A DNA stretch of 64,000 bases from Nitratireductor arenosus (GTDB taxonomy: Bacteria > Pseudomonadota > Alphaproteobacteria > Rhizobiales > Rhizobiaceae), in contig NZ_WPHG01000003.1 of NCBI RefSeq assembly GCF_009742725.1, positions 744,001 through 808,000 of the forward strand, read 5' to 3'. A model generated the notes under the pieces. It was given only the letters and a program-made list of their open reading frames with translations, did no database searches and was not told the DNA's origin. Position 1 is the first letter of the stretch; each line of letters begins with the position of its first letter. Shown here one piece after another: positions 25,153-33,591 of the stretch. Made by a program: the position numbers and the translations under genes.

Positions 25153-26758
25153 GACCTTCGATACCAACCGCCGCAGGCTGCTGAAGTCGGTGGCCGCAAT
25201 CCCGCTCCTGTCGCTGTTGGGGATGTCGCTGACAGGCGTTTCGGCTCGGGCCGCCGCCGCCGACCTTGTCTACGGAGCGTCCGATCCCGCGGCGAAACAA
25301 GGCGGTTCGCTGACCGTGGGCTCGCTGATCGAGCCGCCGTCTTTCGACATTTACCATCAGGCCGGCGAGGCGGTGAATTTCGTCGCGCCGCTGATGTATC
25401 AGACGCTGGTCTATGCCGATCACGACGGCAATCCGCATCCGCTCTTGGCCGAAAGCTGGGAAATCAATGAGGACGCCAGCGTCTACACGTTCAAGCTGCG
25501 TTCGGGCGTGACGTTTCACACCGGCCAGCCATTCGAGGCCGCGGACGTCAAGTATAGCCTCGATTATATGCGCAATGCTGAAAACGGCACCATCGGCGCG
25601 CTCGATTTCGCCGATATCGACACGGTCGAGGCGATCGATCCGCTGACGGTGAGAGTGACCCTCAAACAGCCGAACTCGGCCTTTCTGATCACGCTCACGC
25701 ACCGCAACGGCTCGATCATTCCGCGCGACTGGTATGCCGGCGAGAACGCGCGCGCCAGGCTCAACAGCACCAGCGTCGGCACCGGCCCGTTCCGCCTCGT
25801 CGAGTTCGTGCAAAACAGCTATATGCGGCTCGAGCGCAATCAGGACTACTGGCAGCCCGGCCTGCCCTATCTCGACGAGATCGTCGTCAACTTCATCCCC
25901 AACAGCGCCGGCATGCTGGTCGCGGTGCGCAACGGGCGCGTCGACATGGCGGTCCTCGTGCGGCCGCAGGACGCCGAACAGCTCGAAGGCGTTGGCGGCC
26001 TCACCGTGCAGCGGTCGCGCTCTCTCAACCAGAAGAGCCTTGATCTCGACAGCGAACATGGGCCGCTTAAGGACGAGCGCGTCCGCCAGGCGATCGCGCT
26101 TCTGATTGACAAGGAAGCGGTCATGCAGGCTGCGATCTCGGGCTACGGTCAGGTTCTGGGAACCACCGTTCCGGGTCTGCAGGAACGCTGGGGCGTGCCG
26201 CTTGGTGAATTGCCCAACCAAACGGTCGACGTGGACCGCGCCAAGGCCTTGCTGGCCGAGGCCGGACATCCGGACGGCATCGACATCGAGCTGCGCACCA
26301 TCATCGGTTATGACTGGATGGAGCCGGCCGCCCTCACACTGGTCGAACAGCTTGCCAAAGGTGGCGTCCGCGTGGCCATTCAGCGGCTCGATCTCGGCAC
26401 GTGGCTGCAGAATTTCCGGGCGCGCCAGATGGGCTTCACGCTCAACGACTGGGGCACCCCGCCCGACCCCAACATTCTCTACTACCGGCATTTCCACAAG
26501 AAGCCGGAGGGCGCCGATTTCCGCAACTGGGCCAATGACGAGGCGAGCACGCTGCTCGACGAAGGCCGGCAGGCCCTGGCCTACGAGGATCGCAAGGCCA
26601 TCTACGACCGGTTCCAGAAACTGCTCGCCGAAAGCGTGCCAACGGTGATGATGTTCGGCGCCGATCACATCGTGGTCGTGTCGGACGCAGTCAAGAACCA
26701 CGCCATGCATCCGATCGGCTGGCATTTCGGCCTGGTCAAGACCTGGGTCGACAAGTAG
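25145..26758 (+). CDS. Periplasmic substrate-binding protein, peptide ABC family (Tat-like signal)
   Basis: A 537-residue family-5 binding protein. ATG 25145 is preceded by AGGGAGGAA. The signal has a twin-arginine-like motif, TNRRRLLKSVA, followed by a hydrophobic stretch and ARA cleavage site, so export may use the Tat route in folded form. The mature part has LAESWEINEDASVYTFKLRS, GVTFHTGQPFEAADVKYSL and VGTGPFRL, all SBP_bac_5 features. It delivers the ligand to the permeases at 26765 and 27703. Tat-exported family-5 proteins often carry complex ligands, but no ligand can be named. Confidence 0.92.
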   Translation: MPETFDTNRRRLLKSVAAIPLLSLLGMSLTGVSARAAAADLVYGASDPAAKQGGSLTVGSLIEPPSFDIYHQAGEAVNFVAPLMYQTLVYADHDGNPHPLLAESWEINEDASVYTFKLRSGVTFHTGQPFEAADVKYSLDYMRNAENGTIGALDFADIDTVEAIDPLTVRVTLKQPNSAFLITLTHRNGSIIPRDWYAGENARARLNSTSVGTGPFRLVEFVQNSYMRLERNQDYWQPGLPYLDEIVVNFIPNSAGMLVAVRNGRVDMAVLVRPQDAEQLEGVGGLTVQRSRSLNQKSLDLDSEHGPLKDERVRQAIALLIDKEAVMQAAISGYGQVLGTTVPGLQERWGVPLGELPNQTVDVDRAKALLAEAGHPDGIDIELRTIIGYDWMEPAALTLVEQLAKGGVRVAIQRLDLGTWLQNFRARQMGFTLNDWGTPPDPNILYYRHFHKKPEGADFRNWANDEASTLLDEGRQALAYEDRKAIYDRFQKLLAESVPTVMMFGADHIVVVSDAVKNHAMHPIGWHFGLVKTWVDK

Positions 26759-26764
26759 GCGGGC

Positions 26765-27706
26765 ATGACGCGTTTCATCGTCTTTCGGTGCCTGGCGGCA
26801 GTCCTGACCGTATGGCTGGCAAGCATGGTCGTGTTCGCCATGGTCAGGGCGGCACCCGGCGACATCATCGAAATGATGATGGGGCAGATGGGCAGCAGCG
26901 AGGGCGAAGCGGCGCTGCGGCGCTTCTTCGGCCTCGACCAGCCCGTCTATGTCCAGTATTTCGATTGGCTCGGTCGGGTCGTGACCGGCGATTTCGGGTC
27001 TTCCTGGCGTCAGGGCAGTCCGGTACTCGAGTTGGTGTTCAACGCCTTCACTGTGTCGTTCGAACTGGCGCTGCTGGTGTTGATCGTCTCGTCGCTGATC
27101 GGCGTTCCGCTTGGCCTGCTTGCCGGTTATCGCGCCGGCAGCGCCGTCGACACGATCATCCAGGCCTTCAATGTGCTTTTCCTGGCCACGCCGGTTTTCT
27201 GGCTGGCGTTGATGCTTCTGTTCGGCGTGTCCACCTTCTTTTATTGGTCGCCGCCCACCATCTACGTCTCGCCGCTGCGCTCGCTTGGCGACAATCTGGT
27301 CATTCTGGCCATGCCGATGGCCAGCCTCGCCTTTCTGCAGATCGCCGCCTACGCGCAATTCGTGCGCCAGCACGTCGTCCAGGCACTGCAGCAGGATTAC
27401 GTGCGCGCGCTCAAGGCGCGTGGGGTGCCGGCCCGCACCATTCTGGGCAAGCACGTTCTGCGTAATATTCTCGTCCCGCTCATCACCTTCATGGGGCTGA
27501 TCTTCATTCAGATCCTGGGCGGCGTCGTGGTGATCGAATCTCTCTTCGGGCTGCCGGGGCTCGGGCGGCTGCTGGTCAACGCGCTTTATGCGCGCGACTT
27601 CCCGGTGGTGCAGGGGGCGTTGGTGATGGTGCTGATCTCGGCCATCGCGGTCAACCTGCTGGTCGACATCCTCTATCGTGCCATCGATCCGAGGCTGCGC
27701 TCATGA
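26765..27706 (+). CDS. ABC transporter permease, DppB-type (second importer)
   Basis: A 313-residue permease six bases after the binding protein. Its N-terminal span leads into VRAAPGDIIEMMMG, the family loop, followed by FGLDQPVYVQY. Later come several spans, the EAA-like loop DYVRALKARGVPARTILGKH, and ESLFGLPGLGRLL. The stop overlaps the next start by 4 bp. It forms the membrane pore with the DppC-type protein. Confidence 0.92.
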   Translation: MTRFIVFRCLAAVLTVWLASMVVFAMVRAAPGDIIEMMMGQMGSSEGEAALRRFFGLDQPVYVQYFDWLGRVVTGDFGSSWRQGSPVLELVFNAFTVSFELALLVLIVSSLIGVPLGLLAGYRAGSAVDTIIQAFNVLFLATPVFWLALMLLFGVSTFFYWSPPTIYVSPLRSLGDNLVILAMPMASLAFLQIAAYAQFVRQHVVQALQQDYVRALKARGVPARTILGKHVLRNILVPLITFMGLIFIQILGGVVVIESLFGLPGLGRLLVNALYARDFPVVQGALVMVLISAIAVNLLVDILYRAIDPRLRS

Positions 27707-28518
27707 CCCCTCAATTCGCCTCGGCCTTCGGCAGACGTCCCGCACTCGCCGTCGGGGCCGCGCTCGCGCTGGCAATCGCGGTCGTCGCGCTGCTGCCGGG
27801 CCTCTTCGCCCCGCAGCCGCCCAACGCCATCGATGTCGGACGTGCCCTGCTGCCGCCTTCGGCCGAGCACTGGTTCGGCACCGACCATGTCGGCCGGGAC
27901 GTCTACACCCGCGTCGTCCACGGCGCGCGCGTGACTTTGGGCATCGTCGCCGGTTCGCTGGCGCTCTCGGCCCTGTTTGGTGGGGTTGCGGGAACGATCG
28001 CCGGTTATCTGCGTGGCTGGAGCGATCTCTTTTCCGGGCAGTTCGTGGAGGTGATCCTGAGCTTTCCGCCGATCTTTCTCGGCGTGATGATCACCGGCAT
28101 TATCGGCTCCAATGTCGCCAATCTGATGCTGGCGCTGTCGATCGTCTATCTGCCGCTGTTTTTCCGCGCCGCCCGCTCGGCGGCGATGGTGGAAAGCGCC
28201 AGACCCTACGTGGAGGCTGCGCAGGTTCTGGGCGCCGGCGACGGGCGCATCCTGTTTCGGCATCTCCTGCCCAACGTGCTGCCGGCCGTGCTGACGCAAT
28301 ATATCATCCTGTTCCCGCTCGCTTTGCAGATCCAGGCGGCGCTCGGCTTTTTGGGTCTCGGCGTGCAGCCGCCCACGCCCGATTGGGGCGCGAGCCTACA
28401 GGAAAGCAAGGACTATGTGCTTTACGCGAGCTGGACGGCGATTTTCCCCGGCCTTGCGCTCGTCACCTCGTCGCTGGCGGTGATTTTGATCGGCCGGGGA
28501 CTGCAGTCCAGGACTTGA
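27703..28518 (+). CDS. ABC transporter permease, DppC-type (second importer)
   Basis: A 271-residue permease: first span AVGAALALAIAVVALLPGLF, the signature FGTDHVGRDVYTRVVHGARV, EAA loop ARPYVEAAQVLGAGDGRILF, and FLGLGVQPPTPDWGASLQ near the C-terminus. It completes the second importer, whose gene order (two ATPases, epimerase, binding protein, two permeases) is a shuffled version of the usual dpp order. The SMP-30 gene follows after 17 bp. Confidence 0.92.
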   Translation: MTPQFASAFGRRPALAVGAALALAIAVVALLPGLFAPQPPNAIDVGRALLPPSAEHWFGTDHVGRDVYTRVVHGARVTLGIVAGSLALSALFGGVAGTIAGYLRGWSDLFSGQFVEVILSFPPIFLGVMITGIIGSNVANLMLALSIVYLPLFFRAARSAAMVESARPYVEAAQVLGAGDGRILFRHLLPNVLPAVLTQYIILFPLALQIQAALGFLGLGVQPPTPDWGASLQESKDYVLYASWTAIFPGLALVTSSLAVILIGRGLQSRT

Positions 28519-28535
28519 AGCTTACGGAGAAGGCG

Positions 28536-29405
28536 ATGAAGATCGAATGTGCCGCGCAGACCGGCGATGTTCTGGGAGAAGGGGTGATATGGAACGTCGC
28601 CCAGCAGAAACTCTATTGGGTCGACGCGTTCGGCCCGCATATTCGCTGTCTCGACCCGCGCACGGGAAAAGTCGAGTCATGGAAAATGCCCGAAGTGATC
28701 GGCTCGCTGGTGTTCGACAACAACGGCGGTATCGTCGCCGGGCTGGAATCGGGCTTTTGCCGGGTCACTCTCGATCCGGTGCGGGTCGAGCCGGTAGTCA
28801 ATCCGCAGCCCGAAACGGGTATCATCTTCAATGACGGCAAATGCGACCGGCGCGGGCGTTACTTCGTCGGCACCATGCATCGCGAATTCCGAGAAGGCGC
28901 CGGCGTGCTGTGGCGACTGGATGCGGACTGGTCTGTGCATCGCGTCGATTCCGGCATCAGCGTGTCGAACGGGCTTGCCTGGTCGCCGGACAACAAGACC
29001 ATGTATTTCGCCGACACACGGTCTCTGGTCGTTTATGCCTATGACTACGACATCGAGACCGGCGTGGCGGAAAACCGCCGGGACTTCTTCCGCACCGACG
29101 ACATGGTCGGGCGCGTCGACGGGGCGACCGTCGACACCGAAGGCTTTTACTGGTGCGCGATGATCCATGACGGGTCGGTGTGCCGCTACTCGCCCGCGGG
29201 CAAGCTCGACCGGCGGATCGAATTGCCGGTCAAGCATCCCACGATGTGTTCCTTCGGCGGCGCCGATCTCGACACGCTTTATGTCGTTACCGCTCGTCGC
29301 TTCCTGAAACCCGGCGAGGAGGCCGAGCAGCCGCTGGCCGGCAACCTGTTCGCGATCACCGGGCTTGGCGCCAAGGGCATCGCCGAACCGACATTCGCGG
29401 GATGA
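28536..29405 (+). CDS. SMP-30/gluconolaconase-family lactonase
   Basis: A 289-residue six-bladed beta-propeller. Metal-binding positions of the SMP-30 family are visible: Glu in LGEGVIWN near residue 15, Asn in IFNDGKCDRRGR and SVSNGLAWSPDNK, and Asp in VGRVDGATVDTEG. These enzymes hydrolyse aldonolactones using Ca or Zn. GGAGAAGG precedes ATG 28536. The stop overlaps the hydrolase start in ATGA. Being in the importer operon, it probably opens a lactone made by the upstream dehydrogenase. Confidence 0.86.
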   Translation: MKIECAAQTGDVLGEGVIWNVAQQKLYWVDAFGPHIRCLDPRTGKVESWKMPEVIGSLVFDNNGGIVAGLESGFCRVTLDPVRVEPVVNPQPETGIIFNDGKCDRRGRYFVGTMHREFREGAGVLWRLDADWSVHRVDSGISVSNGLAWSPDNKTMYFADTRSLVVYAYDYDIETGVAENRRDFFRTDDMVGRVDGATVDTEGFYWCAMIHDGSVCRYSPAGKLDRRIELPVKHPTMCSFGGADLDTLYVVTARRFLKPGEEAEQPLAGNLFAITGLGAKGIAEPTFAG

Positions 29406-30259
29406 GCGCCATGGACTGGAGAGCTCTCGACGCCGCCGAACTGGAATATCAGTTCAATCCGCAGAAATCCGTGGCCGACTTCTCGCGCTTCCAGGTTCAT
29501 CGCTCCGCGATCAGCAAGGTGTGCCGCCAGGTGATGACAGCCCATCTCGACATCGCCTACGGCGACGGCGCGCTCAACGGCGTCGATATATTCCCGGCCG
29601 GTGACAATGCGCCGGTGCATATGTTCTTTCACGGTGGCTACTGGCGCACGCAGGACAAGGCTAATTTCGCCTTCATCGCGCGCGACCTGGTCCAGCGCGG
29701 CGTCACCCTGGTGATCGTGAATTACGACCTGTGTCCCGCCGTCAGCCTCGACCGGGTGTCGGGATCGGCGCTCGAGGCGATCGCCTGGTGCTATCGCAAC
29801 ATCGCCTCTTATGGCGGCGATCCCGAGCGCATAAGCATTTCCGGAAACTCGGCCGGGGCGCATCTATGCTCGATGGCGGTCGCGACCGACTGGCCGGCGC
29901 GCGGCCTGCCGGCGGATATCGTCAAGGGCGCAGTGATGATCAGCGGGATCTTCGATCCGTTCCCCGCAAGCCTGGTCAGCGTCCGTTCGGAACTGAAGCT
30001 GCGCGACGACATCATCGCCCGCAACAATACCGAAGCGCTGCCGCCGCGGGTCGACTGCCGCTGTTTCATCTTCGCCGGCGGGCTGGAGCCGTGGGCGTGG
30101 ATCGACCAGAGCTTCCGCTATTCCGCGCATCTGCGTCGGCATGGCTACGACCCCGACGTGCAGGTGCTGCCTGGTTATCACCACTTCAACATTATGGACC
30201 AGTATCTGGAGCCCGCCAGCCCGATCGCGCGGGCGGTGCAGACGATCTCTTCCCTTTGA
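29402..30259 (+). CDS. Alpha/beta hydrolase, kynurenine formamidase-like
   Basis: A 285-residue alpha/beta hydrolase. The oxyanion motif HGGYW (near residue 76), the nucleophile elbow SISGNSAGAHLC and a late His in GYHHFN match the animal/bacterial arylformamidase (AFMID-like) and carboxylesterase HSL-related group, where HGGYW is characteristic. It may hydrolyse an N-formyl or ester bond. It is the last gene of the second importer operon, with a GC-rich hairpin just downstream. Given the dimethylformamidase-like enzyme at 16.9 kb, a formamide-type substrate is attractive but unproven. Confidence 0.8.
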   Translation: MSAMDWRALDAAELEYQFNPQKSVADFSRFQVHRSAISKVCRQVMTAHLDIAYGDGALNGVDIFPAGDNAPVHMFFHGGYWRTQDKANFAFIARDLVQRGVTLVIVNYDLCPAVSLDRVSGSALEAIAWCYRNIASYGGDPERISISGNSAGAHLCSMAVATDWPARGLPADIVKGAVMISGIFDPFPASLVSVRSELKLRDDIIARNNTEALPPRVDCRCFIFAGGLEPWAWIDQSFRYSAHLRRHGYDPDVQVLPGYHHFNIMDQYLEPASPIARAVQTISSL

Positions 30260-30271
30260 AGCGCGGCCGCA

Positions 30272-30290
30272 GCCGGCGTTGCGCGCCGGC
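30272..30290 (+). terminator. GC hairpin after the second importer operon
   Basis: GCCGGCG (30272-30278) pairs perfectly with CGCCGGC (30284-30290) across a 5-base loop, 13 bases after the hydrolase stop. No U-run follows on the plus strand, so it is at best a weak terminator or 3'-end protector. Confidence 0.4.
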
Positions 30291-30299
30291 CGCGGCGCC

Positions 30300-30336
30300 A
30301 AAAAAAATCCCGAAACCCGGTTTCCGGTTTCGGGAT
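30300..30336 (-). terminator. Rho-independent terminator of the HpcH/HpaI aldolase gene
   Basis: ATCCCGAAACC (30307-30317) and GGTTTCGGGAT (30326-30336) form a perfect 11-bp stem with an 8-base loop. On the minus strand the stem is followed by eight T residues (complement of 30300-30307), a classic intrinsic terminator 38 bases past the stop at 30374. On the plus strand it lacks a T-run but could slow read-through from the convergent operon. Confidence 0.88.
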
Positions 30337-30373
30337 CACGCATGGGCAGGGAGGTTGGAGCGTCCTACTCGGA

Positions 30374-31174
30374 CTAACGTCCTTCGGCCCGCACGGCCTG
30401 GAAACGAGAGGCGAGCGCGGCCGCGCCCGTAAACAGAACGGCCGCGTCGTTGGCCACCGACACGAAGTCGAAACCGTGCCGCACGAAGCGCTCGGCCAGT
30501 TCGGGATTGGGAGCGAGGACGCCGACCTTGACCGGCATGTCCTTGAGGCGCGCATGTCCGTTCACGATTGCATCGATCACCGCCGGTTCCGCCGGCTTGC
30601 CCAGATAGCCCATCGTCGCGGCGAGGTCGCCCGGACCAAAGAACACCCCGTCGACGCCCTCGACGCCGGCGATCGCCTCGAGATTGTCGAGCGCTTGCTG
30701 CGTCTCGATCTGCACGATCAGTGCCACCGCGTCCCCGGCTTCGGCAAGATAGGTCTTGTCGGTTCCGTAGCGGCTGGCGCGGTGCATGGCGGCCACGCCG
30801 CGCGTGCCGCGCGGCGGGTAGTGCATCGCGGCGACCGCGGCCTCGGCTTCGGCGGCCGACTGGACATAAGGCAGCATCAGCGTCGTCGCGCCCGCGTCCA
30901 GATATTGCTTGATGAGCATCGGCTCGTTCCAGGAAATGCGAACGATCGGAACGATGTCGGCGCCCTTTGCGGCCCGCAAATGCGAGATCGCGTCTGGCAG
31001 AGTGACGGGCGAGTGCTCGCCGTCGATCAGCACCCAGTCGAAGCCGCATTCGCTCAGTCCCTCGACTGCGTTCGACGAGTTCAGCATCGACCAGATGCCG
31101 AGCAGTGGCCGGTCTTGCGACAGCGCCCGGCGAAACGGATTTCGGGAGCGGGCGTGGGGGCTTTTGTCAGACAT
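30374..31174 (-). CDS. HpcH/HpaI-family aldolase
   Basis: A 266-residue class II pyruvate-type aldolase with a TIM-barrel fold. Start ATG 31174 has AGGAAGAGG upstream. FDWVLIDGEHSP near residue 45 holds the catalytic His, IVRISWNE the Arg, and IVQIETQQALDNLEAI plus DGVFFGPGDLAATMG the metal-binding Glu/Asp region. Such enzymes cleave 4-hydroxy-2-oxoacids to pyruvate and an aldehyde. It is transcribed toward the two convergent hairpins and sits downstream of the IclR gene on the same strand, 183 bp away. The second importer operon probably feeds its substrate. Confidence 0.87.
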   Translation of the reverse strand: MSDKSPHARSRNPFRRALSQDRPLLGIWSMLNSSNAVEGLSECGFDWVLIDGEHSPVTLPDAISHLRAAKGADIVPIVRISWNEPMLIKQYLDAGATTLMLPYVQSAAEAEAAVAAMHYPPRGTRGVAAMHRASRYGTDKTYLAEAGDAVALIVQIETQQALDNLEAIAGVEGVDGVFFGPGDLAATMGYLGKPAEPAVIDAIVNGHARLKDMPVKVGVLAPNPELAERFVRHGFDFVSVANDAAVLFTGAAALASRFQAVRAEGR

Positions 31175-31230
31175 TGCGACCTCTTCCTGTGATGGAATGA
31201 GCATAATCGCTGGCCGCATCGGAGGCAATA

Positions 31231-31258
31231 TTGTTTCGCATTATGGCAACTTGTTTCA
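31231..31258. promoter_or_regulatory. 20-bp-spaced direct repeats upstream of the aldolase gene
   Basis: TTGTTTCG at 31231-31238 and TTGTTTCA at 31251-31258 repeat exactly 20 bp apart, i.e. on the same helix face, 57-84 bp upstream of the aldolase start. The placement suits a regulator such as the neighbouring IclR protein. The motif is AT-rich against the GC-rich background. Confidence 0.4.
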
Positions 31259-31357
31259 TGTAGTAAAAACGAGAAAATTACCCATGCTGACAGGTCGGGC
31301 GATGCGTTCGCCCGAAACCCTGGCCCGGAATTAAGAGGGTCCTTGCCGGAAACGGCG

Positions 31358-32176
31358 TCAGGCCGACGGCGGCAGGGGAGCGCGCCAGCCCATGGCGCGC
31401 GAAATCTCGTCGGCGGCCGCCAGGTTGCGGGCGATGATGTTGGCAAAGGTTTCGCCGGCGATATCGAGACCGATCGTCGATACGCTGATTGCAGCAACGA
31501 TCGTGCCGCTGGCGTCGCGGATAGGGGCGGCGGAACACTGGATGGCGCGATTATACTCGCGCCGGTCGAGACTGTAGCCGTGCTGACGCGCCTCGGCGAC
31601 CTCGCGGATCAGCGTTTCGGGATCGGTGATCGTCTCATCGGTGTGGCGTTCGAAGCGCAGGCCGGCGACCGTTTGCGCCAGCGCCTGCTCGTCGAGGCCC
31701 GTCAACAGCGCCTTGCCGAGCGCGGTACAATAGAGCGGACGTCGGCTGCCGACTTCCGACAGCACCCGGATTTCCTGCTCGGGCGGTTCCACCTTGTCGA
31801 GATAGCAGACCTCCGCATCGACCATCGTGGCGAGCTGCACGGTTTCGCCGACCGCCTGCGAAAGCGCGTGCATCACTGGTCGGGCGACCTGGCGCAGATC
31901 GGTGCTGGCGCGGGCGCCGGCCTGCAGCCGTAGCACGGCTGGGCCGACGGTCCAGCTTTTCGTCTTCGCCTGGAAGGCGGCATACCCGTCCTCGGCGAGC
32001 GTGCGCAGAATGCGCAGTGTCGTGCTGCGGTGGAGCGAGACCCGTTCGGCCACCGTCGTCAGCGACAGCGGCGTCTCCGCCGCAGCAAGCGTCTCCAGCA
32101 CACGCAGGGACCGGTGCACGACTTGAATAGACGAATAAAGCTCGCTCCCGCGTTGCGTGTTGGCGGTTTGCGTCAA
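31358..32176 (-). CDS. IclR-family transcriptional regulator
   Basis: A 272-residue regulator. The winged helix (SLRVLETLAAAETPLSLTTV, then HRSTTLRILRTLAEDGY) lies at about residues 15-75, followed by the IclR effector domain with the typical GRPL-like and ALGKALL elements (RRPLYCTALGKALLTGL) and AISVSTIG near the end. No ATG precedes the helix-turn-helix. TTG at 32176 is chosen because GGAG lies nine bases upstream and the N-terminus then has normal length. The frame is open further upstream, so a GTG near 32229 is possible. It probably controls the aldolase and the second importer operon. Confidence 0.85.
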   Translation of the reverse strand: MTQTANTQRGSELYSSIQVVHRSLRVLETLAAAETPLSLTTVAERVSLHRSTTLRILRTLAEDGYAAFQAKTKSWTVGPAVLRLQAGARASTDLRQVARPVMHALSQAVGETVQLATMVDAEVCYLDKVEPPEQEIRVLSEVGSRRPLYCTALGKALLTGLDEQALAQTVAGLRFERHTDETITDPETLIREVAEARQHGYSLDRREYNRAIQCSAAPIRDASGTIVAAISVSTIGLDIAGETFANIIARNLAAADEISRAMGWRAPLPPSA

Positions 32177-32419
32177 TGGACGGAACTCCGATGCTGCTCC
32201 CTGTCGTGCACCTACCACAAGGCGCGGCCAAGCAAAATCCCCGCTCCTGTTGCGGCTGGAAGCGCAACAATGCTCTGCGCGACCTGTTGGCGCGCTTGCC
32301 GGGCGCGCTCTTGCGCAGCCTTCTCCCCCATGGCCTATATTTGTGTCCGTGGACACACCGGCACACGGCGCGTCAAAGGCGCTGGCAAGCCGGTCGTCTT
32401 GGTACGGGAACGATAGCCG

Positions 32420-33109
32420 ATGCCCAAAATCCTCATACTGTGCGTTGCCGCGCTGTTTGCGGTTCTTGTCCACACGCCAACCCTGTCGGGGCAGTCGATG
32501 ACCGAACTATCCGGGCTGCACGAGGCCGCGGCCAGCAATGACGTTACCGCCATCCGTGCGCTTCTGTCCGCCGGCACCAAGATCGACGCCCGGGACCGGA
32601 AGGGGCGCACCGCGCTGCTGGTCGCCACGCATGGCAACAAGGTCGAGGCCGCCGCCGCGCTGATTGAGGCGGGTGCGAACGTCAACGCCAAGGACGATAT
32701 CGACGACAGCCCCTACCTTTATGCCGGCGCGCGCGGCCATCTCGAGATCTTGAAAATGACGCTTGCCCATGGCGCCGACCTTGAAAGCACCAACCGTTAT
32801 GGCGGAACCGCGTTGATCCCGGCGGCCGAGCGCGGCCATGTCGAGACGGTGCGCACGCTGATTATGGCGGGCGTCGAGGTCGACCACGTCAACAATCTCG
32901 GATGGACGGCGCTGCTCGAGGCGGTGATCCTCGGCAATGGTGGTCTTAAGCATCAGCGGATCGTCGCGCTTCTGGTGGAGGCGGGCGCCGATGTCGATCT
33001 GGCCGACCGCGACGGCGTAACCCCGCTCGCCCATGCCCTTGGCCGTGGGTATGAAGAGATCGCGCAGGTCCTTGTTGAAGCCGGCGCACGCGGAGGAACA
33101 AGCCCATGA
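32420..33109 (+). CDS. Exported ankyrin-repeat protein
   Basis: A 229-residue protein with an N-terminal signal peptide (ILILCVAALFAVLVH, cleavage after about residue 25). About five ankyrin repeats follow, each with the TALLxAxxxGHxE consensus (KGRTALLVATHGNKVEAAA, YGGTALIPAAERGHVETVR, LGWTALLEAVILGN, DGVTPLAHALGRGYEEIA). Ankyrin arrays are protein-binding scaffolds; bacterial exported ones often act as periplasmic partners or inhibitors. It overlaps the deaminase gene in ATGA although one product is exported and the other cytoplasmic. Partner unknown. Confidence 0.87.
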   Translation: MPKILILCVAALFAVLVHTPTLSGQSMTELSGLHEAAASNDVTAIRALLSAGTKIDARDRKGRTALLVATHGNKVEAAAALIEAGANVNAKDDIDDSPYLYAGARGHLEILKMTLAHGADLESTNRYGGTALIPAAERGHVETVRTLIMAGVEVDHVNNLGWTALLEAVILGNGGLKHQRIVALLVEAGADVDLADRDGVTPLAHALGRGYEEIAQVLVEAGARGGTSP

Positions 33110-33591
33110 ACGCCGCAAGCCCAACCGGTGACGAACAGCGTTTCCTGCGCGAAGCGATAGAACTCGCTCACGCCAATGTCGAAAAAGGCGGCCGCCCGTT
33201 TGGCGCGGTGGTCGTCAAGGACGGTGCGGTCGTTGCCACCGGCGTCAACGAGATCCTGGCCACCAGCGATCCGACCGCGCATGCCGAACTGACCGCATTG
33301 CGCGCCGCTTCCCGCCGGCTGGGCTCGCCGGATCTGGGCGGCTGCACAGTCTATGCGAGCGGCCATCCGTGCCCGATGTGCATGGCCGCGATGCGCCTGG
33401 CCGGCGTCGAGGCCGTCGTCTACGCCTATTCCAACGACGATGGCGCGCCTTTCGGCCTGTCGACCGCGGCGGTCTATGATGAGCTCGCCAGACCTTTTGC
33501 CGAGCAGTCGATGGCGATCAGCCACGTTCCGGTTCGTCTCGAGGCGCGTCCCGATCTTTATGCCGACTGGAAACGGCGGCAGGCCGGGTGA
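33106..33591 (+). CDS. Cytidine/guanine-type nucleoside deaminase family protein
   Basis: A 161-residue zinc deaminase. The HAE motif (PTAHAELTAL near residue 60) provides the Zn-His and the proton-shuttling Glu, and GHPCPMCMAAM near 88 provides two Zn-Cys. RPFGAVVVKDG and the C-terminus resemble guanine deaminase (GuaD-like) and tRNA-adenosine-deaminase-related enzymes. It should deaminate a purine or pyrimidine base in the cytoplasm. Its last 74 bp overlap the 3' end of the convergent CDF gene. Confidence 0.87.
   Translation: MNAASPTGDEQRFLREAIELAHANVEKGGRPFGAVVVKDGAVVATGVNEILATSDPTAHAELTALRAASRRLGSPDLGGCTVYASGHPCPMCMAAMRLAGVEAVVYAYSNDDGAPFGLSTAAVYDELARPFAEQSMAISHVPVRLEARPDLYADWKRRQAG

Noticed and set aside
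24929-27454. 841-codon open frame on the minus strand
   Set aside because: It is antisense to the epimerase, binding-protein and permease genes, is His/Gln/Arg-rich with no domain, and is a typical shadow frame in GC-rich DNA.
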